Both the position numbers and the translations under genes were made by a program. A DNA stretch of 64,000 nucleotides from Streptomyces sp. ISL-1 (GTDB lineage: Bacteria > Actinomycetota > Actinomycetes > Streptomycetales > Streptomycetaceae). The notes under the pieces are model-generated. The model saw only the letters and a program-made list of their open reading frames with translations. It was not told the DNA's origin and did no database searches. The stretch spans positions 180,875 to 244,874 of the forward strand of contig NZ_JAGGOI010000023.1 of assembly GCF_018614585.1 (NCBI RefSeq), given 5' to 3'. Positions 60,906-64,000 of the stretch are shown piece after piece (within the stretch, counting starts at the first letter, position 1; each line of letters starts with the position of its first letter).

Positions 60906-61463
60906 TTAGGCGCAGGGCAGCCGTTCGGCGACAGCCTTCCCGTAGGACTCGACGAATGCCTTGAGGGCGTCGATGTCGCCCTTGCGTCCGTCCCGGTAGA
61001 CGTTCTCCACGACCACGGAGAACGTCTGCGCCTTCCACTTCTCGCTCCGGCAGGGGACGACCGTCGCGGCCCCCTGATCCCAGTAGGCGAGCTTGCCGCC
61101 GTCCGCCGCGTGCTCGCCGCCACGGCCACGCCGGTCCCGCACGGCAACCAACGCCGTGTAACTGCCCGCCCGCCACTCCCCGTGAGTCACGAGCCACGCC
61201 TTGCCGTCGACACGGACCGTGCACATCTGCTTCGGCCCCTGCTGACCGGAGAAGCCCTCTTTCTGGCCGATCTCCTTGCCGACCGGCAGCAGCGGCTCGA
61301 GCAGCTCGCTGTCGACGGGAGTCCCGCACAGCGACGTGGGCACGGTGTAGTCCCGCTCGTCGCCCCCGCACGCGGCGAGCGGGAGCAGGACCGGGACGAG
61401 ACCCAGTGCGAGGGCGGCACGCACGGCGGACCGACTCAGGACGTATGGCTTGCCGCGTACCAC
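60906..61463 (-). CDS. Lipoprotein, 185 aa, function unknown
   Basis: The signal peptide ends in the lipobox LPLAAC. The mature part begins GGDERDYTVPTSLCGTPVDSELLEPLLPVG and holds further Cys (KQMCTV, VVPCRSEKW, RLPCA), giving probable disulfides. This matches a class of small actinobacterial lipoproteins found beside large helical exported proteins. It overlaps the upstream gene's end by 28 bp; GTG 61442 is an alternative start. Confidence 0.75.
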   Translation of the reverse strand: MVRGKPYVLSRSAVRAALALGLVPVLLPLAACGGDERDYTVPTSLCGTPVDSELLEPLLPVGKEIGQKEGFSGQQGPKQMCTVRVDGKAWLVTHGEWRAGSYTALVAVRDRRGRGGEHAADGGKLAYWDQGAATVVPCRSEKWKAQTFSVVVENVYRDGRKGDIDALKAFVESYGKAVAERLPCA

Positions 61464-62269
61464 TTGGCTCCCTCACCGTGACTGTTCCCCGCCTGGGTCT
61501 TGGCCGCGCTCTTCAACTGTGACGCCGTGTCGGGGTCGGAGTAGGGGCCCTCCTGATTGTTGAGAACGGCCCGGGACACGGCCGCCTCGCTGGAGTCGAG
61601 GGCCGCGGTACGGCCCGAGGTGTACTCTTCGCCCGCCGCCTGCGAGGCATCGTCGGCGGAGTCCTTGGCGATGGTCTCGAGGACGCTGCTCGTGATGTCC
61701 TCCTGCACCCAGCCAAGCACCTCTCCGGCGATGGGGACCCGCTCACCGACGCCTGCCGTACCCATGCTGACGATACGGTTCACCCAGCCCGCCTTCTCCT
61801 CGGCGGCCGCGTTGAACTCCTCGTCCTTCGCCGTGTGGTAGTCGATGACCGCATCGGCGCGTGCCTCACTCATGATGCCCGCCATCGCCGCGCCGGGCGC
61901 CACGGCGTCGCGCACCCGCCCGTCGACCGAGGCCTTCGAAGCGGTGTCGCCGTTGATGGCCTCGTCCACCAGCTCCGAGGTGTAGGCCTGCTGGGCGCTG
62001 GTGATCGACGCATACGCGTCCGGGTCCTGTCCGACCACGGACAGGAAGTTCTTGACCTGGTCCGGATCGAACGTCGCGGAGTCTCCGAAGGCGGGGAACT
62101 TGTCCGGGGCGCCGCTGTACATGGTGCGCTGGAAGCCCATGTATTCGGCGGTGATGTCACCCATGCTGTCGCGCATCGCGTAGAGGGGGCCTGTCTCCGC
62201 GTTCTCGAGGTCCCCGTTCGGCGTCGGCGTTGTCCACCGATTCCAGATCCTCACCGGCGTTGGGCACAA
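61436..62269 (-). CDS. C-terminal part of a large helical protein (front missing)
   Basis: Frame of 277 codons: DPDQVKNFLSVVGQDPDAYA, then SITSAQQAYTSELVDEAING and AAEEKAGWVNRIVSMGTAGVGERVP. It is Ala/Asp/Glu-rich and strongly helical, like the C-terminal half of long streptomycete proteins with WXG-like N-terminal parts (DUF6571-like). The first 20 or so codons read unlike the rest and no ribosome site is present. A recombination near 62210 probably removed the 5' part. The lipoprotein downstream is its usual partner. Confidence 0.55.
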   Translation of the reverse strand: MCPTPVRIWNRWTTPTPNGDLENAETGPLYAMRDSMGDITAEYMGFQRTMYSGAPDKFPAFGDSATFDPDQVKNFLSVVGQDPDAYASITSAQQAYTSELVDEAINGDTASKASVDGRVRDAVAPGAAMAGIMSEARADAVIDYHTAKDEEFNAAAEEKAGWVNRIVSMGTAGVGERVPIAGEVLGWVQEDITSSVLETIAKDSADDASQAAGEEYTSGRTAALDSSEAAVSRAVLNNQEGPYSDPDTASQLKSAAKTQAGNSHGEGAKWYAASHTS

Positions 62270-62274
62270 TTATG

Positions 62275-62440
62275 GCCTCGCCACAGCGGCTTCCAATTCT
62301 GGGACGAGGTCTCCGACACCGCAGAGCACCTGGCCGCAGAAGCAGCATTTGCCCTCACCGAGCACCTGACCGGCGTTCACATCACGCCGGAACTCCTCCA
62401 GGACACCGCCTTCATCTGCGGCAGCGCGGAGATCGGGTGA
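62275..62440 (+). pseudogene. 3' fragment of an unknown gene
   Basis: The frame reads HSGFQFWDEVSDTAEHLAAE, FALTEHLTGVHITPELLQD and FICGSAEIG before TGA at 62440. It has a convincing protein-like composition but no start, and begins exactly at the junction where the leftward gene lost its front. A small gene follows 7 bp later, so this is the tail of an operon from elsewhere. Confidence 0.45.
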
Positions 62441-62447
62441 GCCGGTC

Positions 62448-62696
62448 ATGAAGTCCCTCCTCGACGACATCCAGACCAGCGCCAAGTGGATCGCCCGTGC
62501 TCGCGACAACTCTGGTTACAAGGCCGACTTCCCCCGGAGAGCCTCCGGGACATCGAACGGTTCATGGCCGCGCACAGCGGCCATCGGGCCCATCCAGCGC
62601 GTGATCGAACAGTTCCACGCTGGCCCCGAGGACAGCATCGCGTTCTACGGCGCAGTGCTCGGGCCGGCGGACACATCGGCAGACTGCCGTCGCTGA
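62448..62696 (+). CDS. Small hypothetical protein, partly degraded
   Basis: 82 codons beginning MKSLLDDIQTSAKWIARARD. The first 28 residues and the stretch GPIQRVIEQFHAGPEDSIAF look genuine; the middle (RRASGTSNGSWPRTA) appears frameshifted. It follows the upstream fragment by 7 bp and probably belonged to the same operon. No family recognised. Confidence 0.4.
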   Translation: MKSLLDDIQTSAKWIARARDNSGYKADFPRRASGTSNGSWPRTAAIGPIQRVIEQFHAGPEDSIAFYGAVLGPADTSADCRR

Positions 62697-62751
62697 ATCC
62701 GCGGCCGAGGGTGACGCCAGGCCCACAGTGGCAGATGCCCGCACCTGACCG

Positions 62752-62850
62752 GGACGGGCTCGGAGAGCCCGTCCCGCACAACTCTCGGCACCGCAGGTCA
62801 GGGGCGGCTCCCCCTGCCCAGGCTTGTCCGGGACAGGGAACCACTGAGCA
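62752..62850. repeat. Repeated module, copy 3
   Basis: Hairpin GGACGGGCTC...GAGCCCGTCC, then GGCACCGCAGGTCAGGGGC, then a GCTTGTCCGGGACAGGG box. Order and spacing match the copies at 54.4 and 56.2 kb. Confidence 0.6.
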
Positions 62851-63192
62851 GTTCAGTTGGCCACTATCCCCCTACCGCTGGAGACTGAGCTGACAGGCGT
62901 CGACCTTGGCCCTTCTCAGGTCAATACGTCTGCAGCGCCATCCGTCCCGGGAACATAGGCGCCAGGATGCGCTCTGCGCCCTCCGACGGCGCCGGACGTC
63001 GGAGCCGAAAAAAATGCGCATCGCACCCAACCGTCAGGCGAAACCGTCTCGGCCGGCGGCGTCGGCGGACGTTGCTTGCCGGCGGCGCGGTCACCGCGTC
63101 AGCTCGCGGTGACCGCGCCGCCCCGGCGCTGCTTCAGCTTCCACGCTCACGTGCCGGCGCTCGACCGCCGGCGCTCAACTGCCCGCGCTCGG
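62851..63192. other. Intergenic stretch without a gene
   Basis: About 340 bp. Open frames are short and arginine-rich with no start context. The only clear structure is the long hairpin at 63081-63122. Confidence 0.5.
63081..63122 (-). terminator. Perfect 18-bp hairpin downstream of the AhpD-like gene
   Basis: Arms GGCGGCGCGGTCACCGCG (63081-63098) and complement (63105-63122), loop TCAGCT. Confidence 0.82.
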
Positions 63193-63648
63193 CTACCAGG
63201 TCGCACCCGCCGACTGCCTGGTCGTGGCGTTGAGGCGGTTGAAGAGATTGGTCACGCCGACCATCAGGATGATGGACGCCAGCTGCTTCTCGTCGAAGTG
63301 ATCGGCGGCGTCGTCCCAGACCTGGTCCGGTACCGCGTCGGGCCGGTCGGCCAGCCGGGTGGCCGCCTCGGTGAGCGCCAGCGCGGCGCGCTCGGCGTCG
63401 TTGAAGAACGGCGCCTCGCGCCAGGCCGCGACCGCGTGCAGCCGCTCATCGGTCTCGCCCCCCTTCTTCGCGCTGGCCACGCCCCCAACCACGCAGTAGC
63501 TGCAGCCGTTTATCTGGCTGGCGCGCAGGTGGACCAGCTCGAGCGTCGACTCCGGCACACCGCCCTTCCGCGCCGCCTTCAGCAGGTCGAGGATGGCCGG
63601 CAGGGCCTCGGGAATGATCGTTGCGGGGTTGTTCATCCGTGCCTGCAT
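63193..63648 (-). CDS. AhpD-like carboxymuconolactone decarboxylase-family protein
   Basis: Protein of 151 aa with the AhpD core ELVHLRASQINGCSYCVVGG near 38-56: the CxxC pair CSYC and the following His-like position support peroxidase or thiol-redox activity. Later YCVVGG, RLHAVAAWREAPFFNDAERAALALTEAAT and the C-terminal LASIILMVGVTNLFNRL are family hallmarks. ATG 63648 follows GGGAGAG. It lies next to an MFS exporter on the same strand. Confidence 0.87.
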   Translation of the reverse strand: MQARMNNPATIIPEALPAILDLLKAARKGGVPESTLELVHLRASQINGCSYCVVGGVASAKKGGETDERLHAVAAWREAPFFNDAERAALALTEAATRLADRPDAVPDQVWDDAADHFDEKQLASIILMVGVTNLFNRLNATTRQSAGATW

Positions 63649-63741
63649 GATTGCTCTCCCTAAGAAAGTTCGTCGTCACTACACCGACGGAACGCGACGC
63701 GAGAATGTGACCGGCGCACCGCAACAACTTCTCGGCGGAGC

Positions 63742-64000
63742 TCAGTTCTTCACGCTCGATGCCCGCATCGAGGGGAGCAGCAGCGCGACGGCGATCGCGA
63801 CCATGGCGAACCCGGCGCCGATGAGGAACGCCTCGTGGAAGACGCTCGTCCGCGCCGCCTGCTCCAGAGCCGGGTCGCCGTGGGCCCATTCCTCCAGATC
63901 ACGGGTCCGCCGGAAGGCGATGGTGGCCGCGACGGCCACACCGAGCGCTCCGCCCGCCTCCTGGCTGGTGTTGATGAGCCCGGCGGCCAGGCCGGACTCC
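63742..64000 (-). CDS. MFS transporter, C-terminal part (runs off the window)
   Basis: Partial frame of about 85 codons open to the window edge. It begins ESGLAAGLINTSQEAGGALGVAVAATIAF, the conserved helix-11 region of DHA2-type drug exporters, and ends with one more membrane helix (LIGAGFAMVAIAVALLLP) and a short basic tail. Confidence 0.82.
   Translation of the reverse strand, partial: ESGLAAGLINTSQEAGGALGVAVAATIAFRRTRDLEEWAHGDPALEQAARTSVFHEAFLIGAGFAMVAIAVALLLPSMRASSVKN

Overview
The window is high-GC actinobacterial DNA with strong G/C third-position bias, many GTG starts, mycothiol biosynthesis (mshA), a PhoR-PhoP/PhoU phosphate locus, msiK, a CarD regulator and a CdgB-type diguanylate cyclase. 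This gene set and order point to a Streptomyces chromosome. About two thirds is conserved core; two segments (roughly 13.3-26.3 kb and 52.5-64 kb) are accessory DNA full of truncated genes, recombination scars and insertion-sequence remains.

Region 1 (1-13 kb). An amino-sugar catabolic block (ROK kinase, nagA, a PfkB kinase, a class II aldolase) sits behind a site resembling a DasR-responsive element. It is followed by a membrane-anchored carbohydrate-binding protein, a cdgB-like GAF-PAS-GGDEF cyclase with a palindrome in its promoter region, a flavin reductase, an ArfB-like hydrolase, terD, an M1-type lipoprotein peptidase, a hypothetical and a quinone oxidoreductase.

Region 2 (12.8-26.4 kb) is accessory. 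It holds a GNAT, the N-terminal stub of an aminoglycoside/hydroxyurea phosphotransferase, an FAD oxidoreductase, a truncated TerD-family gene, peptidase E, a secreted I36-like/FG-GAP protein, a HIT-like protein, a GGDEF relic, a kinase-like protein, and IS982-like and tyrosine-integrase relics. A 45-bp copy of the 3' part of tRNA-Thr(UGU) lies at 20415, 5.85 kb from the intact tRNA at 26261. The bracketed segment carries a collagen-like protein, an MBL-fold protein and an operon of a hypothetical, an asparaginase and a PPC-domain protein.

Region 3 (26.4-52.5 kb) is core: msiK (with a second dre-like site), a nucleotidyltransferase, a DoxX protein, rlmB, cysS, ispF/ispD, carD, a lipoprotein, phoP-phoR diverging from phoU over probable PHO boxes, an unannotated-looking 49-aa cysteine-rich peptide, gpmA, an MFS transporter, a beta-helix hydrolase, mshA-ybjN, a methyltransferase, an NlpC/P60 hydrolase, a receiver-PP2C phosphatase, DUF2516, an HbhA-like protein, and an XRE regulator with a perfect 13+13 bp palindrome upstream.

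Region 4 (52.5-64 kb) is a mosaic. An IS5-family element appears to carry a sugar O-acetyltransferase as passenger. A MerR-PP2C fusion follows. The 3' tail of that fusion is duplicated at 60.66 kb, so the two copies bracket a resistance-like module (VOC protein, broken PPOX gene, UvrA-like ABC protein). A hairpin-plus-conserved-box module recurs three times (54.4, 56.2, 62.8 kb). The window ends with an AhpD-like gene and the C-terminus of an MFS transporter.
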